Shown piece by piece: positions 1 to 7,611 of a stretch of 34,564 nucleotides of DNA. Source of the DNA: a bacterium (GTDB lineage: Bacteria; Pseudomonadota; Alphaproteobacteria; Rhizobiales; Xanthobacteraceae); the NCBI GenBank assembly GCA_029946075.1, contig JAQSDT010000326.1, positions 1-34,564 on the forward strand, read 5' to 3'. Under the pieces are notes generated by a model. The model saw only the letters and a program-made list of their open reading frames with translations. It did no database searches and was not told the origin of the DNA. The stretch's first letter is position 1; each line of letters opens with the position of its first letter. The translations under genes and the position numbers were made by a program.

Positions 1-49
1 TGAATATTCCGAACATGGGCGCCGTGATACACGGAGAAGCCCGTAAATT

Positions 50-130
50 CATGCTTTTCCGTCAATTTGTCTCAAGTTTGTATGCCACGTCATACAGATT
101 TTGGGCGCATTTTTGGGCGCGAAAAGCATG
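50..130. repeat. Perfect 10-bp inverted repeat in the left intergenic region
   Basis: CATGCTTTTC at 50-59 is matched by its exact reverse complement GAAAAGCATG at 121-130. The arms are 61 bases apart and the spacer holds two GGGCGC words. The arms are too far apart for a simple terminator; a protein-binding site pair or chance are both possible. No convincing gene is visible in bases 1-127. Confidence 0.35.
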
Positions 131-259
131 CAAGAGCCTTCCGACGGCTTCGTTGTTACGTTCTACTTGGTGTTGAGTTTGCCCGCGTTGCTCGTTTTCG
201 GCATTGCGGTATGGCGGCTACTTCAGCAGCACCGCCGCAATAAGCGCGACCAGCAGTAG
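128..259 (+). CDS. Small single-pass membrane protein (43 aa), hypothetical
   Basis: This short ORF encodes a 43-residue peptide. A polar start (MQEPSDG) is followed by one strongly hydrophobic helix at about residues 8-30 and a basic tail (HRRNKRDQQ), which by the positive-inside rule suggests an N-out, C-in inner-membrane topology. The ribosome binding site is weak: only a purine-rich GCGAAAAGC precedes the ATG. Its 3' end overlaps, tail to tail, a minus-strand ORF that also encodes a membrane helix, so one of the two may be spurious. It would lie upstream of and co-directional with the DUF551-like gene. The function is unknown; small phage membrane proteins of this kind include holins, superinfection-exclusion proteins and lysis modulators, but nothing here selects among them. 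Confidence 0.4.
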   Translation: MQEPSDGFVVTFYLVLSLPALLVFGIAVWRLLQQHRRNKRDQQ

Positions 260-352
260 GCATTGGCAAACCGCCAGCACGACGCCGAGACGCTGGCGCT
301 CTAGCACCTTCGCAAGTTGGTCGTTGGCGAAGTCCAGATGTTCCAGCTTCAT
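218..352 (-). CDS. Small tail-anchored membrane protein (44 aa), hypothetical
   Basis: The minus strand encodes a 44-residue peptide. A charged amphipathic N-terminal half (MKLEHLDFANDQ, then KVLERQR) precedes a hydrophobic C-terminal helix at about residues 24-43, ending in a lone Lys. This is a tail-anchored layout with the N-terminal half in the cytoplasm. No clear Shine-Dalgarno sequence precedes the ATG. The last 42 bases overlap the 3' end of the rightward 43-aa ORF. The organised soluble-then-membrane arrangement makes it at least as believable as that partner. Function is unknown. Confidence 0.4.
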   Translation of the reverse strand: MKLEHLDFANDQLAKVLERQRLGVVLAVCQCLLLVALIAAVLLK

Positions 353-420
353 GCCGGAAAAGTAGCATACGTTTTATCGACCTAACAACCTGCTGATAAG
401 CGATGACTATGGAGTAGATC

Positions 421-711
421 ATGAGCGACTGGCAACCACCTGAGACCGCGCCGAAAGACGGGAAAGTCTTTCTGATAACGATGGCCGGCCCTAACGTAGA
501 GCTGTGCTGTTGGGTAAAAGAGAGGGGCCGATTTGAGGACTATTTTCACAAACAGAAGATCGAGCCGAAATGGCCTTATATGGTTGCATGGAAGCCGATC
601 GGGCGACTGGCGCGCGTCTGCAATTCAGAGGAAGATTCGCGACGCGAGAACGGCTGGACCGGCGACGAGCTTTATGCCGTGCATGATCCCCGCCAACCAT
701 CAGCCGAATAG
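421..711 (+). CDS. DUF551-like phage protein (96 aa)
   Basis: The protein opens with WQPPETAPKDGKVFLI, a variant of the W-x-P-I-x-T-A-P-K-D-G signature shared by the DUF551-like family of small phage and prophage proteins, followed by several tryptophans in the pattern usual for that fold. The biochemical role of the family is not established. The ATG is preceded by TGGAG with a six-base spacer, a good ribosome binding site. The gene runs rightward against the flow of the structural module, and its last 12 bases overlap the 3' end of the tail lysozyme gene on the other strand. It may belong to an early or accessory rightward transcript starting left of the window. Confidence 0.75.
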   Translation: MSDWQPPETAPKDGKVFLITMAGPNVELCCWVKERGRFEDYFHKQKIEPKWPYMVAWKPIGRLARVCNSEEDSRRENGWTGDELYAVHDPRQPSAE

Positions 712-1338
712 CTGGCCGAGCCCGCCGCCACCGAGCAGCGCCTTCCGGCGTTCCATATCCTGTGCTGCGGCCACCGCCTGACGGCGCGCGAACTCGTCGG
801 CGACCGGCGCTTCGGGCGGCATAAAGGCCGCCGCGAGGCCTTCCGGCTGCCCCGGCATCGTTGACGGCTGCAGCATCCCCGCGGGCGCTACGGCGGGCCC
901 TGGCGCGGCCGGAACGCCCGCCAGCTCGGAAGCCTTACCGAACCTGTTCGCCCATCCGTGACCCGCTTCCGGGTTGTCCGACGTGTAGCCCGCCGGCCGC
1001 TCGAACATCATGCCGGCCCGGGTCGCACCCCTGACATCGGTCGAGCCGCGCAGCGCGTCGCCGGCCCGCTTCTCGGTCGTGTTCATTTCCCGGTCCATGT
1101 AGCCGAGCTGCGTGTCGAGGCTGTGCGGGTCCGCGCCTGTCTCGGCCGCGAAGTTGTAGAGCCCGGCCAAGCGCGGACCGCGCCACTGGAAGGCGCCGAA
1201 CGCCGTGCCGTTGTCGCCCCGGGCGGTCGGGTTCAGGCCACTTTCCTGTACGCCATGCCCCACCATCGCCGCGGCCTGGTGCTGCGCGTAGCCCTTCTTC
1301 AGCAGCCAGTTCATCGCGTAGGCGGCGTTATCGGCCAT
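700..1338 (-). CDS. Virion-associated tail lysozyme (phage_lysozyme2-like)
   Basis: Peptidoglycan hydrolase expected to ride in the virion and locally open the cell wall during DNA ejection. The N-terminal ~130 residues carry the phage tail lysozyme pattern: a helical start ending in GVQESGLNP (putative catalytic Glu near residue 32), then GDNGTAFGAFQWRG and a second helical lobe. Such domains are usually found in tail or internal virion proteins. The C-terminal ~80 residues are Ala/Pro-rich and probably a linker or packing tail. The start was set at the ATG at 1338, which has AGAAGG six bases upstream; the ATG six bases earlier sits directly on that site. The gene overlaps the end of the 973-aa virion protein by 11 bases and is the last gene of the leftward late run. 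Position and length argue against it being the lysis endolysin, which is the separate GH19 protein. Confidence 0.85.
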   Translation of the reverse strand: MADNAAYAMNWLLKKGYAQHQAAAMVGHGVQESGLNPTARGDNGTAFGAFQWRGPRLAGLYNFAAETGADPHSLDTQLGYMDREMNTTEKRAGDALRGSTDVRGATRAGMMFERPAGYTSDNPEAGHGWANRFGKASELAGVPAAPGPAVAPAGMLQPSTMPGQPEGLAAAFMPPEAPVADEFARRQAVAAAQDMERRKALLGGGGLGQLFG

Positions 1339-4249
1339 TGCCATCCTTCTTCATGATCGCGCCTTTTACCGGGTCTTCCGGCTCGGTCAGCAGGTCCGTC
1401 ACGGTCGAGGCTTCGTTGCCGAGGTAGGCCTTGGCGGTGCGCGCGAGCGCAGCCCGATTCGCCGGGTTATGCTCCTTCAGAAGCTGCGCCGCGAGATCCG
1501 GATCGAGCAGCGCCTTGTCGAGCAGCTTTTCGACGGCCTCGCCTTGCGCGCCCCGCACCAATCGCCGCGCCGCGACCGAGCCGAGCGCGGTCAGCATGAA
1601 GCCGAGCGACGTTTGACCCCGCTTGTAGGCGTAGAAACGGCTCTGCAGCGTCTCGGGCGTCAGGACGTTGCTGATGCCCTGCGTGGTGCCGGACGTGTTC
1701 GGCGCCTTCCCGCGCGAGCGCAGATCGACGTTCTGCAGCTCGTCGGCGATCTTCCGGACGTTGGAAAGCTGCTCCGGGTTGTCGCGGTATAGCCGCTCGG
1801 CGACGGCCGCATGTGCGGGGTCGTCGAGGAAGTTCCGCAGCCGGTTCGGCATCCACGGCTGCGCGCCATCGATCGTCTTCGTCGTCTCGCCGTTCGAGCG
1901 CGCCTTCGACTGCATCAAATCCCAAAACGCCTTCTGCGCACCCTTCACGGCGTCGGGCGAATCGTTGACGAAACGCAGCAATTCGTCGGCAGCCTGGCCG
2001 GGGTTCTTCGACGCGATGACGCCCTTCAAGGCGTCCTGCGCCCGCTCGTCGCCGTACTGCAGATACTTGCCGACGGTGCTCGTGCCCGGCTGGTCGGCCG
2101 TGCCGAGTTCGCGCGTCAGGTTCGTTTCGCCAGCCGTCGCATCATCGAGTGTGCGACGTAGTCCGGCCGCATTGTCCAGTTGCTGCCGGACGGGATCGAA
2201 CCGACGATCTGAAAGGACAGTGTTGTACCGACCGAGATATTCCCGAAGCTGGTCAGGGCGATCCAACAATCCGCGATCGCGCACGTCCGCAAGTATCTGG
2301 TCACGGACTGCCGAAACAACCCCTTGGTCATTGCCTGCTTCCCTCATGAGCGCTTGGAAGTCGCTGATTCGCCCCTCGTCGGCCTGCACGAACTTGCCGG
2401 CGACCGCGCTGTCGGGCTGGCGGTACAAGCCTTCCCTGCGATCGAGCGTCTGCGCGATGGCCGTCTGCGGGCGCGTGAAGCGATTGTTGAAATCGACGGT
2501 CGCGGTGCGAGCTGCGTCGTAGTCCTGCCGCAGTGTCTCCGGCATTGCGTTGTCGAGATAGCCGTCGAGCGCCGTGACGTGCTGGTCGATGATTCGCGCC
2601 TCGTTGTCCCGGCCGGCGGTGCGGGCTTCACGAGCGGCGTCCGTCAACGCACTGCGCAAGCCGGTCACTTCGCGCATCGGCTGCGTGATCGTTTCCATGA
2701 CCGGGTTGCCGTCGGCATCGACACGAGGCGGTTGAACCGGCCGCTCGCCCGACAGGCGCTGCGGGATGGTTGCCTCGTTGGGCTGAAAGCGCTCGCGCTC
2801 GGCAGTCGACATGCCACGATTAACACGGCCGAAGTCCTGCGCGAGCGGCGCCATGTCGACGCGCTCGGTGCTGTTGTTCAGCGGTTCCCACGCCTGGCGC
2901 AGAATGTCGCGAGCGCCTTCGCTGGCGTTCTCGAGCGCGGTTCGGATATTGGCGCCGCGCCCCTCGCCTGTCATGGCGGGCCGCAGCGACTGCGTGGCGC
3001 GCTCGAAGTCATCGGCGGCGTTCTGGCGTTGCACGCCGGCATCGGTCAGGCGTCGGCCCCGCTCAAGTTCCAGCTCGGACCGCAGCGCGGCCGGGTTGCC
3101 GTCCGGCGCGTTGGCGTTCATCGCCGAATCGACCGCCCCGGTATTCTCGGCGCGCCGCTGCACGAACTGGCCGGCGTTCGGGCCGGACTGACGGCCGTAT
3201 TCGAGCGCGGCGATCCCCGGGTCCGCCGTGCGATCGGCGAGGCTTTCCTTGAAGCCCGGGATCGTCTCGTCGACCCGCTTCGCGCCGGTGATGGCGTCCA
3301 CCAGCGGCTGCGTGTCGACTGGCTTGCCTTCCGTCTTCGGCAGAGCGTCGGCGTTGTTGATGATTCGGTCGGTGACGGTGTTCTTGACGGTTTCGTTGCC
3401 GAATTTGTCCCGGGCGAAAATAGCCTGCCCGATGTCGCTGATCGGTCGGCCGACAGCCTTCGCGACGCCGAGCGCCGTCGCCCCGCCGATCGCGCCGACG
3501 ATATCGCCGGTGTTGTGAACCGCGCCGCCTTCCTTTGCGCCCGCCGCTCGAGTCAACTCGTTGGCGACCGCAGCACCGCCGCCAGCAGCCGCGGCCGTGG
3601 CGCCTTCCTTGGCGGCGAACTTCGCCGGGTTGATTGCCGCGGGCTCGACGAACATGCGCGCCAGGATCGGCAGATCGCGCGCCGCCTGCACACCCATCTT
3701 GCCGGCCTGCACGGCAGCGCCGACCGGCAACGCCGCCGCGCCGATCTCTTCGCCAACGCGGCCTAGACCGCGCTCGGTCATCGTCGACGGCGGGCGCACT
3801 TCGGGGATCGCCCCGAAGCCGCCGAGAATTTCGTCAATCGACTTCGAGCCCATGAAGGGTTTCTGGCTGACGGGCGCGCCGACGACCGACAGGCCGGCGT
3901 TGATCGCGTCCACAGGCAGGCCGACGATGTTTGCCACGCCACGCCGCATTCCGCGCGCCAGATACGCACCCTGATCGCCCGCAGCGGACAACGCGGCCGG
4001 CGCGCCCGTTACGGTATCTCGCAGCGTGTCGAGCCAGGTGCGCGCCGGCGGGGCAGCCGACTGCAGCGCCGTCAAGTCGGCCTGTGCCCGCGCTGGCATC
4101 GCCGCGGCTGCTGCTTCGGGTTGCGTCGAGCGCGCGACGTCCGACAGCGACGGTGCCGGCGGCGCGGACAGAATGCCCGCGACGTCCGCGTCCGTTGCGT
4201 CATCTGGCACCTGAATCGTGCGGCCTTCGAACTGGATCGTTCGGCTCAT
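1328..4249 (-). CDS. Large internal virion / DNA ejection-type protein (973 aa)
   Basis: A 973-residue, Ala/Arg-rich, mostly helical protein. It begins with a short module (IQFEGRTIQVPDDATDADV) of the FEG...VPDDATD type that I associate with the N-termini of large phage internal virion proteins. A Gly/Ala-rich stretch around residues 150-240 could insert into membranes, and long helical segments fill the centre and C-terminus. By position (after portal, capsid, adaptor and stabilisation genes and before the tail lysozyme) and by size it matches the largest ejection protein of podoviruses, which leaves the capsid with the DNA and helps span the envelope. No transglycosylase or protease motif was found, so the enzyme role probably rests with the adjacent tail lysozyme. 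The start at 4249 makes an ATGA overlap with the upstream gene; an in-frame start 39 bases earlier lies inside that gene and is less likely. Confidence 0.8.
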   Translation of the reverse strand: MSRTIQFEGRTIQVPDDATDADVAGILSAPPAPSLSDVARSTQPEAAAAAMPARAQADLTALQSAAPPARTWLDTLRDTVTGAPAALSAAGDQGAYLARGMRRGVANIVGLPVDAINAGLSVVGAPVSQKPFMGSKSIDEILGGFGAIPEVRPPSTMTERGLGRVGEEIGAAALPVGAAVQAGKMGVQAARDLPILARMFVEPAAINPAKFAAKEGATAAAAGGGAAVANELTRAAGAKEGGAVHNTGDIVGAIGGATALGVAKAVGRPISDIGQAIFARDKFGNETVKNTVTDRIINNADALPKTEGKPVDTQPLVDAITGAKRVDETIPGFKESLADRTADPGIAALEYGRQSGPNAGQFVQRRAENTGAVDSAMNANAPDGNPAALRSELELERGRRLTDAGVQRQNAADDFERATQSLRPAMTGEGRGANIRTALENASEGARDILRQAWEPLNNSTERVDMAPLAQDFGRVNRGMSTAERERFQPNEATIPQRLSGERPVQPPRVDADGNPVMETITQPMREVTGLRSALTDAAREARTAGRDNEARIIDQHVTALDGYLDNAMPETLRQDYDAARTATVDFNNRFTRPQTAIAQTLDRREGLYRQPDSAVAGKFVQADEGRISDFQALMREAGNDQGVVSAVRDQILADVRDRGLLDRPDQLREYLGRYNTVLSDRRFDPVRQQLDNAAGLRRTLDDATAGETNLTRELGTADQPGTSTVGKYLQYGDERAQDALKGVIASKNPGQAADELLRFVNDSPDAVKGAQKAFWDLMQSKARSNGETTKTIDGAQPWMPNRLRNFLDDPAHAAVAERLYRDNPEQLSNVRKIADELQNVDLRSRGKAPNTSGTTQGISNVLTPETLQSRFYAYKRGQTSLGFMLTALGSVAARRLVRGAQGEAVEKLLDKALLDPDLAAQLLKEHNPANRAALARTAKAYLGNEASTVTDLLTEPEDPVKGAIMKKDGNGR

Positions 4250-5685
4250 TGCGCCCGCCTGAGTTGACCGTCGGGGCCACGCTCCCACACTTCAGGCGTG
4301 GATGGCGCGGGTGCCGGCGTTGCGCCAGGCGTCGGCTGACCGATCGCAGCGGCTGCCGGCCGCACAGGCGCGAGAATGCCGCGCCGATCCGCGATCGTAC
4401 GGTCCAGCTGATCCAGCGTGGCGATCGTCTTCGCCGTGTTGGCCGTCCAGCCGCCAGCGCCGAGCGCCTTTGCAACCTGCTCGTAGCGGTCGTTCGATAT
4501 CCTGCCGTTCGGGTCGAGCACCTTTGCCACTTGCGCGGTCAGCAGGGTTTCGAGCATGTGAACGGCCGGGATGTTCGGGTCGAAATTCGAGAACTTCTGC
4601 GCGACGGCCGGATCGACCCGACCCGCAGCGATGTCTTCCTTGACCTTGTTCATGTTGACGTTGAACAGCTGGCCGACTTCGCCGCCAGCCTGAATGACGT
4701 CCTGCACCGTACCGCGGATGTTGCCGGCGAGGCCGTTCACGGCGGGGTTCTTCGACACGATGTTGCGCAGCGCTTTCGACGTCTGTTCGGTCGTCGTCAG
4801 GTCGAGCAACTGTTGATCGATGCTGTTCTTGGCGGTCGTACCGAGCCCGGTCTGATCCTTGTCGCCCTGCAGGTTCGCCGTGTAGGTCTGGCTGCCGGCC
4901 GGCAATTCCGCGCCGGTTTGCGTGTCTTTCCAACGGCCCGTCTCTTTGTCGAGCGAAGCCGTACCGACGGCCCCGCCGGGCGCTTTGTAGTTCGCGATCT
5001 GCGGCTGCCGCTTGTCTTCGACGTAGGCTTCTTTTCCTACGGCGTCGGGCGTGAACGCGACCGTCGGATTGCCGCTGGGGCCAACGACATTCGTCGTCCC
5101 GACGCCCTGCATGGCGACCGCCCGCTGTTCGTTCTGCGGCAACTGGCCGATGATGGCGCCCTTCATTTCGCTGTCGGTCAGCGGCTTCGCCGCACCCTTG
5201 ATGACTTCGCCGGTCGGCGTCGTAACGGTCTGGCCTTGATTCGCCGTGATGTTGCCGCGGAACATGGCAGGCAAGCCGGTGGCCGCTTGCGTCTGCGCCG
5301 GCAGCACTGCGGTCTGGCCGTCGCCGAGAACGACCGGCGTCGCGTAGGTTCGCGCGAGCGCACCGGCGTTGTTGATACTGGCGACAGCAGAGGCCGACGA
5401 CGCGGTGACGTCGGCATTGCGCCGCGTGGTCGCGTTGTTCTGGTCCTGCGCGTAGAAACTCTGAATCGGCGTGTAGTTGCCGACCGCGATATTCTTGCGG
5501 TCGAAATTCGGATCGCTCGGATTGTTGAACAGTTCCGACAGCCGGGACGCTTTTTCGCGCTCGGTATTGGCCCGCGTATAGCCGTAGACGTCCGCTCCGG
5601 TCGGCGTCGCGAACGCGCCGGCCAGGTTGTCGAACGCTGAAGCGAGCGCCGGATCGTTGTAGAGGCCGTTTCGCCTAACTGCCAT
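4246..5685 (-). CDS. Internal virion protein (479 aa), hypothetical structural
   Basis: A 479-residue protein rich in Ala, Thr, Gln and Asn. The N-terminus (MAVRRNGLYNDPALASAF) is followed by a low-complexity region to about residue 260, a helical domain at about 280-440 and a Pro/Ala-rich C-terminal linker. No enzymatic motif is evident. The gene lies in the four-gene run of internal proteins between the adaptor/stabilisation genes and the tail lysozyme, each joined by overlaps or gaps of a few bases. That is the classic place of ejection proteins in P22/T7-like genomes. It overlaps the next gene by an ATGA junction, implying coupled translation. The structural role is inferred from context; the family was not recognised. 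Confidence 0.8.
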   Translation of the reverse strand: MAVRRNGLYNDPALASAFDNLAGAFATPTGADVYGYTRANTEREKASRLSELFNNPSDPNFDRKNIAVGNYTPIQSFYAQDQNNATTRRNADVTASSASAVASINNAGALARTYATPVVLGDGQTAVLPAQTQAATGLPAMFRGNITANQGQTVTTPTGEVIKGAAKPLTDSEMKGAIIGQLPQNEQRAVAMQGVGTTNVVGPSGNPTVAFTPDAVGKEAYVEDKRQPQIANYKAPGGAVGTASLDKETGRWKDTQTGAELPAGSQTYTANLQGDKDQTGLGTTAKNSIDQQLLDLTTTEQTSKALRNIVSKNPAVNGLAGNIRGTVQDVIQAGGEVGQLFNVNMNKVKEDIAAGRVDPAVAQKFSNFDPNIPAVHMLETLLTAQVAKVLDPNGRISNDRYEQVAKALGAGGWTANTAKTIATLDQLDRTIADRRGILAPVRPAAAAIGQPTPGATPAPAPSTPEVWERGPDGQLRRAQ

Positions 5686-5688
5686 GTG

Positions 5689-6420
5689 TCACCCGTACCT
5701 CAAAAACGGCGCGGCGCCGGTCGAAAAGACGTTAGCGAGCGGCGTCGGCCCCGTCTGCGCGATCGGCGGCAGAATGTTCATCGGCGCGCCCAGGACGCCA
5801 GTCGTCGCGGCGGCCGGTGCGAACTGTCCCGCCAACGACGACGTAAGCGCGACCTTACCGAGCCCACCCGTGAGATCGGCGAAAAACTTGTAATCGTTGC
5901 CGGCGCGGTTCGCGTTGTCGAGTTCAAGCTGCTCGACCGACGACGAACCCTTCTTGAAGTTGCCGATCTGGCCGACGTCCTGCGTGTCGCCGGCGACGTC
6001 GCGGCCGATCCCGCCGAACGACGTGCCGAACGCGCGCAACTTGCCGAGCTTGTCGGCCTGGTTGTCGACGAACATGTGCGCGATGTCGCCCCTGTGGCCG
6101 ATCTCACGCTGCACCAGATCGGATGCCGCGGGCGGCAACGGCGCTTGCGTAAAAGGCGTGTTCGGCGTGGCGACATTGGTCCGGAAATAGTCGGAAAGCT
6201 GGTTGCCGGTGTTCGCGAGCGTCTGGTCATAATTGGCGTACCGGCCGAGCGATTTGTCGGTGATCGCCTTGCCTTCTGCATCGAACCCGGCCTGTCGCCC
6301 GCGCTCTGCACTGATGACGCCGTTGCGCGCCTCGTTGACCGAGTTGTTCGCAGCGCTGTTCAGGAACATCGACGCGAGTGTCGAACCGCCGCCGAGAAGT
6401 AAGCCGGTGATCGGGTCCAT
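5689..6420 (-). CDS. Internal virion protein (243 aa), hypothetical structural
   Basis: The protein starts [19 protein letters not shown], a Gly/hydrophobic opening followed by a helical Asn/Ala-rich body and a Pro/Ala-rich C-terminus. Similar glycine-rich hydrophobic starts are common in small phage internal proteins that contact membranes. I chose the ATG at 6420 because AAAGG lies seven bases upstream; a GTG three bases earlier would overlap the preceding stop (GTGA) and is also possible. The next gene starts three bases after this one ends. No enzyme motif is visible. The virion role is inferred from position between two other probable internal proteins. Confidence 0.78.
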   Translation of the reverse strand: MDPITGLLLGGGSTLASMFLNSAANNSVNEARNGVISAERGRQAGFDAEGKAITDKSLGRYANYDQTLANTGNQLSDYFRTNVATPNTPFTQAPLPPAASDLVQREIGHRGDIAHMFVDNQADKLGKLRAFGTSFGGIGRDVAGDTQDVGQIGNFKKGSSSVEQLELDNANRAGNDYKFFADLTGGLGKVALTSSLAGQFAPAAATTGVLGAPMNILPPIAQTGPTPLANVFSTGAAPFLRYG

Positions 6421-7160
6421 CACGTCACCTTTATCGAACTGTTGGACGGCGCGAACAGGCCGGTGTTGAACGGCGCCTTCACGACGCCGTTGCTGTAATA
6501 TTGCGCGCGTTCAGCGGCGGCCTGCGTGCCGAGCGCGCCGGTGAAGTTCGAGAACAACTGCCCGAGTGGGCTATATTGCTGCGGCGCCGACAGCGCCGTC
6601 GCACGGGCCAGCGCGTCGTTCGCCGCGAGCGTTGAATCGCCGGTCGTGTTCAATTGGCTGATAAGATCGGACTTCGCGCCGGCAACGGCGTTGCGCGCGT
6701 TCTGTTCGGTCGTCAGCGCCGTATCGGCGATGCCTTGGCGCGCTGCGCCTTCATCCTTCGCGAGCTGGCCTTCCTTGCTGGCGCGGGTCGAACTGTCAAG
6801 CAGCCGCGATCGATCGAGTGCGAACGTCAGCTTCCGGCGCGCATCGGCAAGCTGGTCTTCAAGCTGCGGCGTCGCGAAATTCTGATAATCCTGCCGACGC
6901 TGCTTGAAGAAATCGTCCGTGAAGCCACCGAACGTGTTGCCGGCAAGCGGATCGGGGGTCGCCGGGGCTTCGGCCTGCCCCGGGACTTTGAAGCCGAGCG
7001 GGTTTGTCGTGGTCGACGTGTCGGCAGGGATCGGCGTGCCGTCGAAGACAGCCTTGATCCTGGCCGTGCCGGAACGAATGCGCGACTGCCGGGCCTGCTC
7101 GTCAGAGCGTGCCTGCGCCGCATTCGCGGCTGCCGCGTCGTCACCGCCCTTTTTTGCCAT
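6420..7160 (-). CDS. Internal virion protein (246 aa), hypothetical structural
   Basis: A 246-residue helical protein with a basic, Ala/Gln-rich start ([16 protein letters not shown]), a Pro/Thr linker at about residues 35-70 and long helices containing [14 protein letters not shown] and [12 protein letters not shown]. It is a good coiled-coil candidate, as expected of a protein packed inside the capsid or around the portal. The start was set at 7160; a longer version would begin inside the acetyltransferase gene. The true overlap with that gene is 20 bases. No catalytic motif was recognised; it is grouped with the neighbouring virion proteins by context only. Confidence 0.77.
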   Translation of the reverse strand: MAKKGGDDAAAANAAQARSDEQARQSRIRSGTARIKAVFDGTPIPADTSTTTNPLGFKVPGQAEAPATPDPLAGNTFGGFTDDFFKQRRQDYQNFATPQLEDQLADARRKLTFALDRSRLLDSSTRASKEGQLAKDEGAARQGIADTALTTEQNARNAVAGAKSDLISQLNTTGDSTLAANDALARATALSAPQQYSPLGQLFSNFTGALGTQAAAERAQYYSNGVVKAPFNTGLFAPSNSSIKVT

Positions 7161-7611
7161 GCGCGCCCCGCTTGCGTCTGACGAACGTACCGACCGGCTC
7201 GAAGCCAAAATGGCCCATCAGGCGGGTCGTGCGTTCAGTCGTCAGATTGTTGTCATTGCCGCCGGTGCTCTCGACCGCTCCTAGCTGGTCGCTCCACCGG
7301 CAAAATTCGGCATACAACAGCGCGGCGGCCCGAGTGCCGCGTTTATCGGGACGAACGAATGTACCACACAAAGTCGTATAAATGCCATCGGCAAAATCGT
7401 AGCTCGAGATCGACGCCTGCATGACCCCGACGACCTCGCCCGCCTGGTCGGCGAAAAAGAACGTCGGGTGTGCCGTCTTGAGATAACGCTGGAACGTCTC
7501 GCGCGCCCGTTCTTCGCTGAAGACCTGATCGGGGTAGCTCTCGGCCAGCATGAGCCGAGCCAGACCGACAAAAAGGTCTTCCTCGTCGGGCATGGCGAGA
7601 CGGACGATCAC
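7141..7611 (-). CDS. GNAT-family N-acetyltransferase
   Basis: Predicted acetyl-CoA-dependent N-acetyltransferase of 156 residues, a normal length for a single GNAT domain. Visible hallmarks are the beta-strand pair ending in [11 protein letters not shown], then [16 protein letters not shown], matching the R/Q-x-x-G-x-G/A acetyl-CoA pyrophosphate loop (the third position is R here), and a C-terminal [12 protein letters not shown] strand. The target is unknown; a virion protein, a host factor or a small molecule are all possible. The start codon is GTG, overlapping the preceding stop as GTGA. Related acetyltransferases occur between tail and internal-protein genes in several podoviruses, so its place in the structural run is familiar. 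Confidence 0.85.
   Translation of the reverse strand: MIVRLAMPDEEDLFVGLARLMLAESYPDQVFSEERARETFQRYLKTAHPTFFFADQAGEVVGVMQASISSYDFADGIYTTLCGTFVRPDKRGTRAAALLYAEFCRWSDQLGAVESTGGNDNNLTTERTTRLMGHFGFEPVGTFVRRKRGAHGKKGR

Noticed and set aside
3-176. Plus-strand frame open from the left edge, ending at 176
   Set aside because: It has Trp/Ser/Arg-rich low-quality sequence, runs through the inverted repeat and shows no recognisable motif; it is too short to judge as a gene end.
3931-5640. Plus-strand open frame of 569 codons, and another of 480 codons at 2324-3766
   Set aside because: Both are antisense to continuous, well-coupled virion genes; their Arg/Ala-rich composition is typical of shadow frames in GC-rich DNA.
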